A DNA stretch of 64,000 nucleotides from JANQIO01 sp965229625 (GTDB lineage: Bacteria; Pseudomonadota; Gammaproteobacteria; Pseudomonadales; Halieaceae): contig CBDDJJ010000002.1 of the NCBI GenBank assembly GCA_965229625.1, positions 372,001 to 436,000 on the forward strand. Direction: 5' to 3'. Under the pieces are notes generated by a model. The model did not search any database. It was not told where the DNA came from and saw only the letters and a program-made list of their open reading frames with translations. A program made the translations under genes and the position numbers. Below, piece after piece: positions 1-7,931 of the stretch (positions within the stretch are counted from its first letter, which is position 1; the number at the start of each line of letters is the position of its first letter).

Positions 1-1220
1 CCCGGCAGAGCGCCGGAATCGCGGGTCTTGAGCCAGGGAAATCCGAGCTGCAGGCGCTCGTGATCCAGTGCAGGCAGCAGTTCCTGCTGCAGCACCTCCG
101 GCAACTCACGGCGCAGGTCAGTGTCGGGCCATGGCAGTGCCAGCAACAGCTGCAGATCCGTGCGTACACGCGGCAGGAAGTCTCGCAGGGCAGCGGCCAG
201 GCGCGTCCAGGCACGCCAGGCAATGCGATCACAGCGCGCCGGTTCCGGCGCCATGATCAGCCGCTCCCTGGGCCGGCTCGGCTCTGGCGCGCATTCCACA
301 AACACGGTGTTGGCGGGCGGCAATGGCGGCGGCGACGCCGGCCTTGCCAGTTCTCCCACCAGGTCAGGAAGGTCGGGCAGGCAGACCCAGGTCACCTCAT
401 CCAGCCCGTGCAGGTGGGCCGGACCATGCCAGTCTTCCTGGGGCGCGCTGGGCGCCGCCCAGTCGTGCAGGTAGGCGTTGCCGAGTTCGGTGCCATTGCG
501 GGCACCGAGCAGGTCTCGCTCACCCCACAGCAATTCCGACAGGGAGCGCAGGCGCGTCGCACTGTCGGCATCCAGCACCTCGGGCGCGCCCATCGGCACG
601 ACGTAGCACTTCTGCCCCCCCTCGCGGAAAAAGGCGCGTATCGCGCAGGCCAGATAGGTCATCAGGCTGTAGTTCTGGTCCTTCGCGGCGATGGGAAAGC
701 CCAGCAGCGGATTGCTGAACACGCTGATGGCGCCGGGCTGCTGCGGCTCAAGCCTGCGCAGCACCAGGTAGCGCTCGCCGTCACGTTCATCGAGGCGCGC
801 CTCGGCGGCCTCCAGTTCACCATTCAGCGCCAACACCAGGTCGGTCCAGCTGATGCTGCCTGCAGACAATGCGACCGTCTCCTGCGTGCCATCCACCACC
901 ACGTGTAAGGCGGCGTCGGCAGGCACCTCCACGGTATTACCCGCCAGGGCTTCGCTGCTCACCTCCGCGTGGCTGTCCAACCGCGTGGTGTGAAACAGCG
1001 AGGCAAACTCCTCCCAGCTGTGCAGGGGCACGGGCAGGTCCAGCAGTGCGCCACGGTCAATAAAGCGCGTGACCCAGCGACTGTGCTCCAGCCAGTTTTG
1101 CAAAGACGGCGATGCCACGCCCTCGCGCCCGCGCGCCAGGCCGAAGAAACAGGCCACGTCCAGGCGATTGGGATTCTGGACCGCCGGCGGGGCGTTGTAT
1201 TCGAAGCGAATGCCTCTCAC
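1..1220 (-). CDS. Second contractile-tail sheath protein of an eCIS (C-terminus cut by window edge)
   Basis: The frame is open for 406 codons from a GTG at 1220 to the window edge. The GTG follows an AAGGGG ribosome site 5 nt upstream and lies 9 bp after the tube gene stop. About residues 190-210 read LMTYLACAIRAFFREGGQKCYVV, which parallels YLAHAVRAFFNNGGRRLYVA in the larger sheath two genes upstream, so this is a paralogous sheath. It lacks the N-terminal APGVYVEE segment of the first sheath, and it carries a short inserted beta-type segment (VVVDGTQETVALS, about residues 105-150) before the conserved part. Several sheath paralogues beside one tube gene are usual in eCIS loci. Family membership is inferred from this internal similarity; the end of the protein is not visible. 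Confidence 0.8.
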   Translation of the reverse strand, partial: MRGIRFEYNAPPAVQNPNRLDVACFFGLARGREGVASPSLQNWLEHSRWVTRFIDRGALLDLPVPLHSWEEFASLFHTTRLDSHAEVSSEALAGNTVEVPADAALHVVVDGTQETVALSAGSISWTDLVLALNGELEAAEARLDERDGERYLVLRRLEPQQPGAISVFSNPLLGFPIAAKDQNYSLMTYLACAIRAFFREGGQKCYVVPMGAPEVLDADSATRLRSLSELLWGERDLLGARNGTELGNAYLHDWAAPSAPQEDWHGPAHLHGLDEVTWVCLPDLPDLVGELARPASPPPLPPANTVFVECAPEPSRPRERLIMAPEPARCDRIAWRAWTRLAAALRDFLPRVRTDLQLLLALPWPDTDLRRELPEVLQQELLPALDHERLQLGFPWLKTRDSGALP

Positions 1221-1229
1221 GATGACCCC

Positions 1230-1679
1230 TTAGCCCTCGGCGTAGACGATCCCTTCCGCCGACAGCACCAGCTCTTCCATCGCCACATCCGTGCCGCCCT
1301 TGGCCGCCAGGCTGGGCCCGGTGTACTTGATAGGCACCGCGTTCTGCAGGGTCCAGCGGCTGACGATATTCTCGTGGCTTTCGTCCATCATGCTGATGGA
1401 CACATCGCGCTGCCCTTCCCAGCCCTTGGTGCGCACCACTTCGATCCAGTCCCACAGGTCCTTGGAGCTGATGATCCCGCGCTTCAGGGTGACGTCGCTG
1501 ACCTTGTACATATTGGGCACCTTGCGCACGTGATTCTGCTTGTCGGTGCCGTCGCGGTACTCGGCCTGGGTGATCTCTACGCCGGCACCGTTGACCTCGG
1601 CGAAACCGGCGCTGATTTCCTGGCCGTTGAATTCCACCAGGAAATTGAAGGCGCTATAGGGTGAAGTTCTTTCTGCCAT
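1230..1679 (-). CDS. Contractile-tail inner tube protein (T4 gp19-like)
   Basis: A 149-aa protein of the usual size for a gp19-type tube subunit. Characteristic pieces are the N-terminal YSAFNFLVEFNG, the central YRDGTDKQNHVRKVPNMYKVSDVTLKRG, and DLWDWIEVVRTKG followed by a C-terminal beta hairpin ending in VLSAEGIVYAEG. It would polymerise as hexamer rings into the tube that the sheath drives into a target. GGAG stands 7 nt before the ATG. It lies 23 bp downstream of the large sheath gene and 9 bp upstream of the second sheath, the normal sheath-tube order of extracellular contractile injection systems and contractile phages. A T6SS Hcp is unlikely because sheath and DUF4255 genes flank it. 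Confidence 0.93.
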   Translation of the reverse strand: MAERTSPYSAFNFLVEFNGQEISAGFAEVNGAGVEITQAEYRDGTDKQNHVRKVPNMYKVSDVTLKRGIISSKDLWDWIEVVRTKGWEGQRDVSISMMDESHENIVSRWTLQNAVPIKYTGPSLAAKGGTDVAMEELVLSAEGIVYAEG

Positions 1680-1702
1680 GGTGATTCTCCTTGCTTAGCG
1701 CC

Positions 1703-4087
1703 TCACTGGGCGTCGGCGGTCTTCTGACCGATGCGGAAGATGACAAACTCGGCCGGGCGCAACGGCGACACGCCGATTTCGCAGATCAGCCGGCCGTTGT
1801 CCCAGTCGGCCTGGGTCATCGTGGAGCGGTCGCAGCGCACGAAGAAGGCCTCGTCGGGCGTGCTGCCGAACAGGGCCCCGTTGCGCCATTCGTTGAACAG
1901 GAACGCGGTGATGGTGTCCACGATGTTGGCCCACAGGCGCGGGCCGTTCGGCTCAAACACCGCCCACTGGGTGCTGCGGTCGATGGAGTGCTCGAGGTAA
2001 ATGAAGTAGCGCCGCACGTTCACATACTTCCACTCGGGATCGGAGCTGGCGGTGCGGGCGCCCCAGACCCGGTAACCGCGCCCGAAGAAGAAGCGCAGGC
2101 AGTTGACACCCTCGGGGTTCAGCACCTCCTGCTGGCCGTGAGTGACCTCGCGTTCAAAGCGCAGTGCCCCGCGCACGATCTCATTGGCCGGCGCTTTCCA
2201 CACGCCTCGGTTGACGTCCGTGCGAGCGTAGATGCCGGTCACGAAGCCGGAAGGCGGCATATTGATCTCGCGGGGAATAATGTCCTGGCCGGGTCGCCAC
2301 AGGGGATTGGTCACCGTCACCCACGGGTAGTAGAGCGCGGCGTAGGTGGTATCCATGCGGCTGCGGATGTCCCGCGCCTGGCTGACCTCCTGGGCGTCCG
2401 GTGTATCCAGCACGGCGAAGCGATAGCGCAGCAGCTCGCAGTGGGCGATCAGCGCGCTCTGTACATTCTGGAACGCGGTCGGCGCCAGCGCGGAATGGCC
2501 GGGTGCGGCAACAATGGAGATATCCGCCAGTTCACCCAGCAGGCCGAGGCAGGTTTCGTAATCCACCGCGCCGTCAGCCGTGGAGGTCACCACTGGCGCG
2601 CTGCCGTCGTTGCCGCCGCTGAGCGCAAAGGTGCGCGCGGTTTCGGCGCCAAACAGGTTGCTGCGCAGTTCGAAGGCATCCACATCATTGGCCTGGGTAA
2701 ACGCGTAGGGGTTCTGCAGCGCGTCGCCACGGGAGCTGGGATTGGCCGCCAGTACCTGACCGATAAAACGCGGGTGGTTGCTGTCGAAGCCCAGCCCCTC
2801 ATAGGGCACCACGTAACCATCGCCATCCTCGGCCTCAACGTTGATGGTGATGATCTCGGCGGTACCGCTGATGGTATTCACATCCAGCGGGGTATCCGCC
2901 TGGTCCGCCCAGGCATTGCCCGACTTGATGTAGTAGGTAGCGGTTGAACCGTCAGCACCCGTCACCGGGCCGGTGGGCAAACCCAGGGCCACCCGCGCGG
3001 CGTTGTCCACAACCGCCAGGGTGGTGGCGACGCCGGTGTCCGTGGTGACCAGACGCAGTACGCCACTGCCGGGACGCACGCCAGCCTGCACCGGCACACC
3101 ACCGTCGCTCAGCAACGCAGAGATTTCCGCCACCGTAACAGCTCCCAGGTTTGCCACATTGCCGGCGCCGGTGGCGTTGACCGCTGCTGAAATCCCCATT
3201 TCCGCCGGGCCGTCCAGATCCACACTGGAGCCGGTGCCCGCGGTGTCGCTGCCGATCACCAGGGTGTCTCCACCTTCCAGCCTGGCATAGCCCCCGCGCA
3301 ATTCGGTATTGATGACTGCCAGCAGTGCCTCCGGCGTGCTGTCACCCGCCGGCAGCGCAATGGTCTGCTGGTTGCCGTCGATGGTGACGATCAGGCTGCT
3401 GTCCGCCGGGATCGTGGCGTCACCACCGCCATTGGTGGGAATGGCAGCCTGCGCCTCAGCCTCGGCATTGCTGCCGTTGAAGGTGATCGTCTCGTCGCCG
3501 CCTGCCAGGGTGAGGGTAAGCTGGTCGCCATCACTGAGCGTAAACGGCGGCGCGCCGCCCTCCAGTACCGCGGGCTGGGCAGCCCCGGCGCTACCGCTCA
3601 ACACCCGCAGCAGTGAGCCTTCAGCAGCAGAGTTGAGCGTGACTGCGGTCGCGCGACTGGTCTTTTCATAGACCCGTACCTCACCGTTGTAGCCGCTGCC
3701 GGGCTGCCGGCCGACAAAGCGCGCCCGGCCCGCGTTGATAACATCCACCGAGGCAATGCCGTCGGAGGTCACCTCGCCAGCCCCGTCTACCCGCGGTACA
3801 AAGCTGCGAGCTACATACAGGCGGCGACCACCGTTGTTGAAAAAGGCACGCACCGCGTGGGCGAGGTAATTGGTAAACCTGGCGTTGGTGTCAAAATCGA
3901 GATTCTCTACGCCGCCGTACAGGCGTTCGAAATCGCCGATATTGGTTATCACCTCGGGTGTGTCGTTGAGCGGGCCCTTGCGCGTCGGACCCACGTAGCC
4001 GCAGGTACTGGTACTGACCCCTTCAATGGATTTGGGGCGGAAGCTGACTTCCTCTACATAAACCCCCGGTGCTAGGTACTCTGGCAT
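1703..4087 (-). CDS. Large contractile-tail sheath protein with inserted domain
   Basis: A 794-aa sheath subunit. The N-terminus (PEYLAPGVYVEEVSF) and the C-terminal third (RFEREVTHGQQEVLNPEGVNCL, RGYRVWGARTAS, YINVRR-type YVNVRRYFIYLEHSI) are classic for eCIS and phage sheath proteins. Between about residues 165 and 440 there is a glycine/threonine-rich insert containing at least three repeats of a pattern like LIVTIDGNQQTIALPAGDSTPEALLAVINT. These resemble the hook-IN type modules of flagellar hook-associated proteins and would be displayed on the outside of the sheath. Typical eCIS sheaths without such inserts are 350-500 aa. An AGGAG site precedes the ATG. Together with the tube gene 23 bp downstream it forms the contractile core. 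Confidence 0.93.
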   Translation of the reverse strand: MPEYLAPGVYVEEVSFRPKSIEGVSTSTCGYVGPTRKGPLNDTPEVITNIGDFERLYGGVENLDFDTNARFTNYLAHAVRAFFNNGGRRLYVARSFVPRVDGAGEVTSDGIASVDVINAGRARFVGRQPGSGYNGEVRVYEKTSRATAVTLNSAAEGSLLRVLSGSAGAAQPAVLEGGAPPFTLSDGDQLTLTLAGGDETITFNGSNAEAEAQAAIPTNGGGDATIPADSSLIVTIDGNQQTIALPAGDSTPEALLAVINTELRGGYARLEGGDTLVIGSDTAGTGSSVDLDGPAEMGISAAVNATGAGNVANLGAVTVAEISALLSDGGVPVQAGVRPGSGVLRLVTTDTGVATTLAVVDNAARVALGLPTGPVTGADGSTATYYIKSGNAWADQADTPLDVNTISGTAEIITINVEAEDGDGYVVPYEGLGFDSNHPRFIGQVLAANPSSRGDALQNPYAFTQANDVDAFELRSNLFGAETARTFALSGGNDGSAPVVTSTADGAVDYETCLGLLGELADISIVAAPGHSALAPTAFQNVQSALIAHCELLRYRFAVLDTPDAQEVSQARDIRSRMDTTYAALYYPWVTVTNPLWRPGQDIIPREINMPPSGFVTGIYARTDVNRGVWKAPANEIVRGALRFEREVTHGQQEVLNPEGVNCLRFFFGRGYRVWGARTASSDPEWKYVNVRRYFIYLEHSIDRSTQWAVFEPNGPRLWANIVDTITAFLFNEWRNGALFGSTPDEAFFVRCDRSTMTQADWDNGRLICEIGVSPLRPAEFVIFRIGQKTADAQ

Positions 4088-4127
4088 GATCCTCTCCTCA
4101 CTTTCGGAACCGCTCTATTCAGTCCGG

Positions 4128-4937
4128 TTAAGACATATCGATCACGACGGCGACGCTCTCACTGCGCCCCGTTCGCAAGTTGAAATCCAGGCTCGGTGGG
4201 CTGGACGGAGTTCGTGTCCAGCTATTGGCGTTGTCCTCCACATCCACCGGGTTCACGGGCCAATTCATGTTCGGGTCAACGATGAACTCCAGGCTCACCG
4301 CGGTAGACAGCTCCACCACCGGACCGCTGGCGAGGCCCTCGTCATCGCCGCCGTTGCCGAAGTTGGTGACCGGAATGCCGGGCATGGCAACCAGGCACTC
4401 GCCACGCTCATCGCTGACGGCCCGCGCCAGCACGGCGCTGTCCTGCTGGCGCACCACACGTACCAGGGCGCCGGGAACCGGCTCTCCCACCGTCGCGGGC
4501 GGCGCCGGCGGTTGGGTAATGGCCAGCCAAAACACACTCCAGTTACCGCCGAGTGCGGCGATGGTGCTCGGGTACATGGGGATATCGACCGCCTGGAACA
4601 GGCTGTCCGGGCTGTCTTTGTTTTCCGGGTCCGGATCCCTGGGCAGGTCGACGCTGACCAGGCGCGGCACGTACTGGTTGGCGGGATCGCGAACGGCGAA
4701 ATCTATGCCCTCCGAGCCGATTGGCGTGGCGGGGAGCGGGTCGAAGGCATCATAAAAATTCGCCAGCGCGTCTACCTGATCGATCACATACAGGCCCGAG
4801 CGATTACGAACCAGCCGAAAGCCCTCCCCCTCGATGGTAAGTGGACGTGAGATAGGCAGATTGCTGGCGGCGTCGACGAAGCGCAGTGCCCCAAGCACGC
4901 GCCGCTCGAGCCTTTCCCACTCAATCAGCCGTCTCAT
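4128..4937 (-). CDS. eCIS-associated protein with carboxypeptidase-regulatory-like domain
   Basis: A 269-aa protein starting MRRLIEWERLERR. I chose this ATG because it overlaps the upstream DUF4255 gene by only 17 bp; an open frame runs further up but would overlap it by 140 bp. The segment about residues 150-190 (PGALVRVVRQ..AVLARAVSDERGECLVAMPGIPV) has the look of a carboxypeptidase-regulatory / transthyretin-like beta sandwich. The rest (FRLVRNRSGLYVIDQVD, DIPMYPSTIAALGGNWSVF) is not recognised beyond conservation expected in eCIS loci. No signal peptide or membrane segment is seen. Its position between the cap-like gene and the sheath suggests a structural or assembly part, but this is inferred from context only. 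Confidence 0.7.
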   Translation of the reverse strand: MRRLIEWERLERRVLGALRFVDAASNLPISRPLTIEGEGFRLVRNRSGLYVIDQVDALANFYDAFDPLPATPIGSEGIDFAVRDPANQYVPRLVSVDLPRDPDPENKDSPDSLFQAVDIPMYPSTIAALGGNWSVFWLAITQPPAPPATVGEPVPGALVRVVRQQDSAVLARAVSDERGECLVAMPGIPVTNFGNGGDDEGLASGPVVELSTAVSLEFIVDPNMNWPVNPVDVEDNANSWTRTPSSPPSLDFNLRTGRSESVAVVIDMS

Positions 4938-5508
4938 CGATGCCTCCAAAACGCATGCGGCTGGCGACCACCGGCGCCCCGGCCTCCGTCTCATCCGGGT
5001 CAATCCGCACCACACGCGCCACATAGGGAATGGACAGGCGGTAGGACGGTTCCAGCGCATCCCAGACGCGCATCAGGTCCTCATTACTCAATTCAAAGGG
5101 CAGGAAGTGCACCACGTCTTCGCGCGCCCAACCGCCGGCGGCGGACAGGTTGGACTGATCGAGGATTGGGTGCTGGTTGAGCTGGGACATCACCCAGGCG
5201 GTAATCGTCTGTTCCGCCAGCGCATCGTCCGCCCAGATGATCACCAGGAAGTGCAGCGCCACGGACAGGGGCATGGGCCGCTCCGCCGGACGTGCGGGCG
5301 GCGGTGCATTGCGCATGTGCTCATCGATCATGACCCGGTACAGGTACAGCGTCACAGCCGTTTCCATATCAGTGGCTGCCGCCAGCTCAGCGCTGGAGAC
5401 CTGGCGAAACTCACAGCTGTGGTCGGTGCGCAGGGGCTCGGGATAGGTGTCCCGAAGAAAGCGCACCAGCGACTCCCCCACCGAGTTGATGCTGAAGAGG
5501 TTAGCCAT
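4921..5508 (-). CDS. DUF4255 / Pvc16-type cap (tube-terminating) protein
   Basis: A 195-aa protein of the DUF4255 family, whose members (Pvc16/Afp16 type) cap the tube and sheath in eCIS particles. It shows the family start MANLFSINSVGESLVRFL, the core VTLYLYRVMIDEHMRN followed by a proline-rich turn, LSVALHFLVIIWADDALAEQTITAWVMSQL and a terminal LSIPYVARVVRID. DUF4255 is one of the best marker genes separating eCIS from ordinary myophage or T6SS loci. It is the second gene of the operon, 44 bp after the small winged-helix gene, and its end overlaps the next gene by 17 bp, consistent with co-translation. Confidence 0.9.
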   Translation of the reverse strand: MANLFSINSVGESLVRFLRDTYPEPLRTDHSCEFRQVSSAELAAATDMETAVTLYLYRVMIDEHMRNAPPPARPAERPMPLSVALHFLVIIWADDALAEQTITAWVMSQLNQHPILDQSNLSAAGGWAREDVVHFLPFELSNEDLMRVWDALEPSYRLSIPYVARVVRIDPDETEAGAPVVASRMRFGGIDETAD

Positions 5509-5552
5509 ATCCCTGGCAGTCCTTTACTTCCCATGACATTCCTGTGCATCTC

Positions 5553-5798
5553 CTAGTGAAAGCGTCGCTTGAACAACACTTCACCGCCGGGCGCCGTCTG
5601 GCTCACCAGGTAACCGCGGGCTACCAGTCCTTCCAGCGCCTCTGCCACCACCGCCTCTGACACTCGAGGTGCCTGCTTCCGCAGCCACCAGGACCAGACA
5701 CCGCGCACGGTATCGGCGGCCTGCGGATGCTCTTCCAGGTATGAAAGAATGCATTCCGCCGTTTCACGGACCGAATTGGCATCCTCCTCCGGCGCCAT
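5553..5798 (-). CDS. Small winged-helix-like protein, first gene of the eCIS operon
   Basis: An 81-aa soluble protein starting MAPEEDANSVRETAECILSYLEEHP. The pattern of a helix, then APRVSEAVVAEALEGLVARGYLVSQTAPGGEVLFKRRF, fits a winged helix with a C-terminal wing hairpin. I chose the ATG at 5798 over the in-frame GTG at 5825 because GGGAGAG lies just before it and because the sigma-54 promoter at 5831-5846 puts the transcript start near 5820, downstream of the GTG. It could be a small regulator or an assembly protein; the function is unknown. Confidence 0.7.
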   Translation of the reverse strand: MAPEEDANSVRETAECILSYLEEHPQAADTVRGVWSWWLRKQAPRVSEAVVAEALEGLVARGYLVSQTAPGGEVLFKRRFH

Positions 5799-5830
5799 TT
5801 CACTCTCCCGGTGGCACTGACGCACTCACT

Positions 5831-5846
5831 TGCAACCCCTGTGCCA
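5831..5846 (-). promoter_or_regulatory. Sigma-54 (-24/-12) promoter of the eCIS operon
   Basis: Read on the minus strand the site is TGGCACAGGGGTTGCA, which has GG and GC 12 nt apart and matches the consensus TGGCAC-N5-TTGC. The predicted start of transcription is near 5820, giving a leader of about 22 nt before the ATG at 5798. The adjacent upstream gene encodes a sigma-54 activator, which makes the assignment much stronger than the motif alone. Confidence 0.85.
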
Positions 5847-6031
5847 GCTCGATGCCGTAACCGCAGAGCCCTTGTTTTAAAGGCTTTACTCGCTATCGCT
5901 GCAACAAAGGAAACCTGGGGCGGGTATTAATGCACCCTGGCGCACGCCGTCACTCGCAGGGGCTGGAGCTGGTGCATGGGATGGGTCAAAAGGGACCCAG
6001 CGGGTTCAGGAAGACGCAGGCATCCGCCTTG

Positions 6032-6058
6032 CGCAATTGCGAGCACACGGGCGAGCAC
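6032..6058. promoter_or_regulatory. Candidate upstream activator site of the sigma-54 promoter
   Basis: About 200 bp upstream of the -24/-12 promoter lies a perfect 10-bp palindrome CGCAATTGCG (6032-6041), followed by the octamer GCGAGCAC at 6039-6046 and again at 6051-6058, 12 bp apart. Distance and symmetry fit a site for a Fis-type HTH activator. The match to any known operator is not established. Confidence 0.35.
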
Positions 6059-6101
6059 CGTGCACCCTGCCGGGAGGTATCGGGAATGGTCAGGGGGCGG
6101 T

Positions 6102-7454
6102 TCAGCCCAGGTCGTAGCGCCTGCGATCGATGCCGTGTTTCTTGAGCAGTTTACCCAGGGCGCGGCGCTCCTTGCCGGCAATGCGCGCGGCTTCGCTGAC
6201 GTTGCCTGCCGCATGTTGCATCAGGTTGGTGAGGTATCCGCGTTCAAAGTTCTCGATCACCTCGGCCTTGGCCGCCTGGAAACTGCGGACAGTGCTTCCG
6301 GCGCCGGACTGGCTGCCGTGCTCCTCGTCTCCCTCCGCCTCTACGAACGGGCTGATATCGGACAGGCTGATGACACCTGAGGTAGACAGCAGCACCGCAC
6401 GGTGCACAAGGTTCTCCAGCTCGCGGACATTGCCCGGCCAGTGGTACTCGTAGAGCCAGGCACGGGCCTCTTCAGCGAGGGTGCGGCGCGGCAACTGGTA
6501 CTCCTGGCTGTAGCGCTGCACAAAGTGCTCGGCCAGATGCTCAATATCGGCGCCGCGCTCCCGCAGAGGCGGCAGGGTCACGCTGAGTATGTCGAGCCGG
6601 TAGAGCAGGTCCTCGCGGAACTGTCCCTGCTGCGCCAGGGCGTGCAGGTCGGCATTGGTGGCCGCCAGCACCCTGACATCCGCGTGCCTGACGGTCGGTG
6701 CGCCCAGCCGCTTGAACTCCTGGCTCTGCAGGAAGCGCAACAGGGCACACTGGCCCTTGCTGCTCAGGGTACCGACCTCATCGAGAAACAGCGTGCCGGC
6801 ATGAGCCTGTTCGACCAGGCCCAGGGATTTGTCCCGGGCTCCGGTAAACGCCCCACGCTCATGCCCGAAGAGTTCATTCTCCAGCAGGTCGTCGGGCAGG
6901 GCACCGCAGTTGACCGGAATAAACGGCCCCCGCGACCGGGCGCTGGAATAGTGCAATGCCCGTGCCACCAGCTCCTTGCCGGTCCCGCTCTCACCGAGTA
7001 TGAGCACCGGGGCCTTGCAGCGCTGGTAGCGCTGCAGAACTGACTGCACCCTGCGCAGGCTGGCACAGTGGCCGACGATCCCGTGGTCCTCTATTTCCGG
7101 CTCGCCATCCACCCGCAAGCGGCGCACACGGGCGGCGAGCTCTTCTGCAGAGCAGGGCCAGCACAGGAAGTCCTGCAGACGATCGCAGAAGCTGTGGGTT
7201 GTTGGATTGGGGGCATCGAGAAAGACACCCAGCACCGGCCCTTCACGCTGGGGTTGCCACTGGGAAGCCTCGGCATTATCAGAGATGAGCAGCAGACAGA
7301 CAGGTTCCGGGTCGCCGGCGGACCACTCGGCACTTTCGTCGGGAGCACATTCCAGGCAGTTGAATCCGGCATCGTCGATAACGCCACGCAATTGAGCCAG
7401 CGCCTGGTCGGGCACTCCGGTCAGCGGGCACACAAACACCGAACAACTCCCCAT
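6102..7454 (-). CDS. Sigma-54-dependent transcriptional activator
   Basis: A 450-aa enhancer-binding protein. Residues 1-115 form a receiver-like domain without an obvious phospho-acceptor aspartate in the usual place. The AAA+ core has Walker A GESGTGKE (154-161), the sigma-54 contact loop GAFTGA (201-206), Walker B TLFLDEVG (221-228) and WPGNVREL (339-346). The C-terminus (about 400-445, AAGNVSEAARIAGKERRALGKLLKKHGI) is a Fis-type HTH. It needs ATP hydrolysis to open sigma-54 promoters. It lies immediately upstream of, and in the same direction as, the eCIS operon that starts at a sigma-54 promoter, so it is very likely its activator. The degenerate receiver suggests control by protein or ligand contact rather than phosphorylation. 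GAGGAG precedes the ATG. Confidence 0.93.
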   Translation of the reverse strand: MGSCSVFVCPLTGVPDQALAQLRGVIDDAGFNCLECAPDESAEWSAGDPEPVCLLLISDNAEASQWQPQREGPVLGVFLDAPNPTTHSFCDRLQDFLCWPCSAEELAARVRRLRVDGEPEIEDHGIVGHCASLRRVQSVLQRYQRCKAPVLILGESGTGKELVARALHYSSARSRGPFIPVNCGALPDDLLENELFGHERGAFTGARDKSLGLVEQAHAGTLFLDEVGTLSSKGQCALLRFLQSQEFKRLGAPTVRHADVRVLAATNADLHALAQQGQFREDLLYRLDILSVTLPPLRERGADIEHLAEHFVQRYSQEYQLPRRTLAEEARAWLYEYHWPGNVRELENLVHRAVLLSTSGVISLSDISPFVEAEGDEEHGSQSGAGSTVRSFQAAKAEVIENFERGYLTNLMQHAAGNVSEAARIAGKERRALGKLLKKHGIDRRRYDLG

Positions 7455-7752
7455 AGCTTAGCGCTCCTCCGTGGGGGCGGGCTCTCTAAGAGCCTTATCA
7501 GAACCAGTCACGTCCAAGACTAGTAAGCACTAAGATTAGTCACGGCTTACCGAGTCTTCAACGCGAAAACGGCTGTTTTTGTAGTGTAAAAGGCGTGTTT
7601 GGGCATCACCTGCAAGTTTCCTGCAAATAGAAAACTAGTGGGGGTATATTTTTGGATTGATCTGTCGCGGGTAGGGGGCGGAGGAGTTTGGACTTATATA
7701 GAGCCACTTCATGATGGCTGCCTCCATTGTCTCTCCGAAAATAGTGTGTGCT

Positions 7753-7775
7753 TTTGTTCAATGCGTTAGAACAAA
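7753..7775. promoter_or_regulatory. Operator-like inverted repeat before the DUF5131-TcmP pair
   Basis: TTTGTTC (7753-7759) and GAACAAA (7769-7775) form a perfect 7-bp inverted repeat with 9 nt between. A second short palindrome, GATAC-T-GTATC, lies at 7813-7823. Both fall in the 477-bp AT-rich non-coding stretch 7455-7931, which otherwise shows no gene. The first has the shape of a dimer binding site upstream of the gene at 7932. Confidence 0.35.
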
Positions 7776-7931
7776 CGCGCGAAACAGTGAAGTCAGCTAG
7801 AAAATTCCATAGGATACTGTATCTTTAACCAGTATTTTGCGGACCACCCATGGCTTCCTCCTTGCCGACAGCTTACTGCGGGGGGGCGATGCGTATGCCC
7901 CTAACTACAGGACGAAGGGACTAGAGAACTT

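Noticed and set aside
1691..2947. Long plus-strand open frame (418 codons) opposite the sheath gene
   Set aside because: Antisense shadow of high-GC codon structure; the minus strand has clear sheath protein similarity and a ribosome site.
1230..5508. Type VI secretion system or R-type pyocin
   Set aside because: No TssB/TssC pair or membrane complex; DUF4255 and multiple long sheaths point to eCIS. The baseplate part lies outside, so a distant myophage-like tail cannot be fully excluded.
5799..5825. Nine-codon upstream extension of the first eCIS gene to a GTG
   Set aside because: The sigma-54 promoter puts the transcript start near 5820, and the ribosome site belongs to the ATG at 5798.
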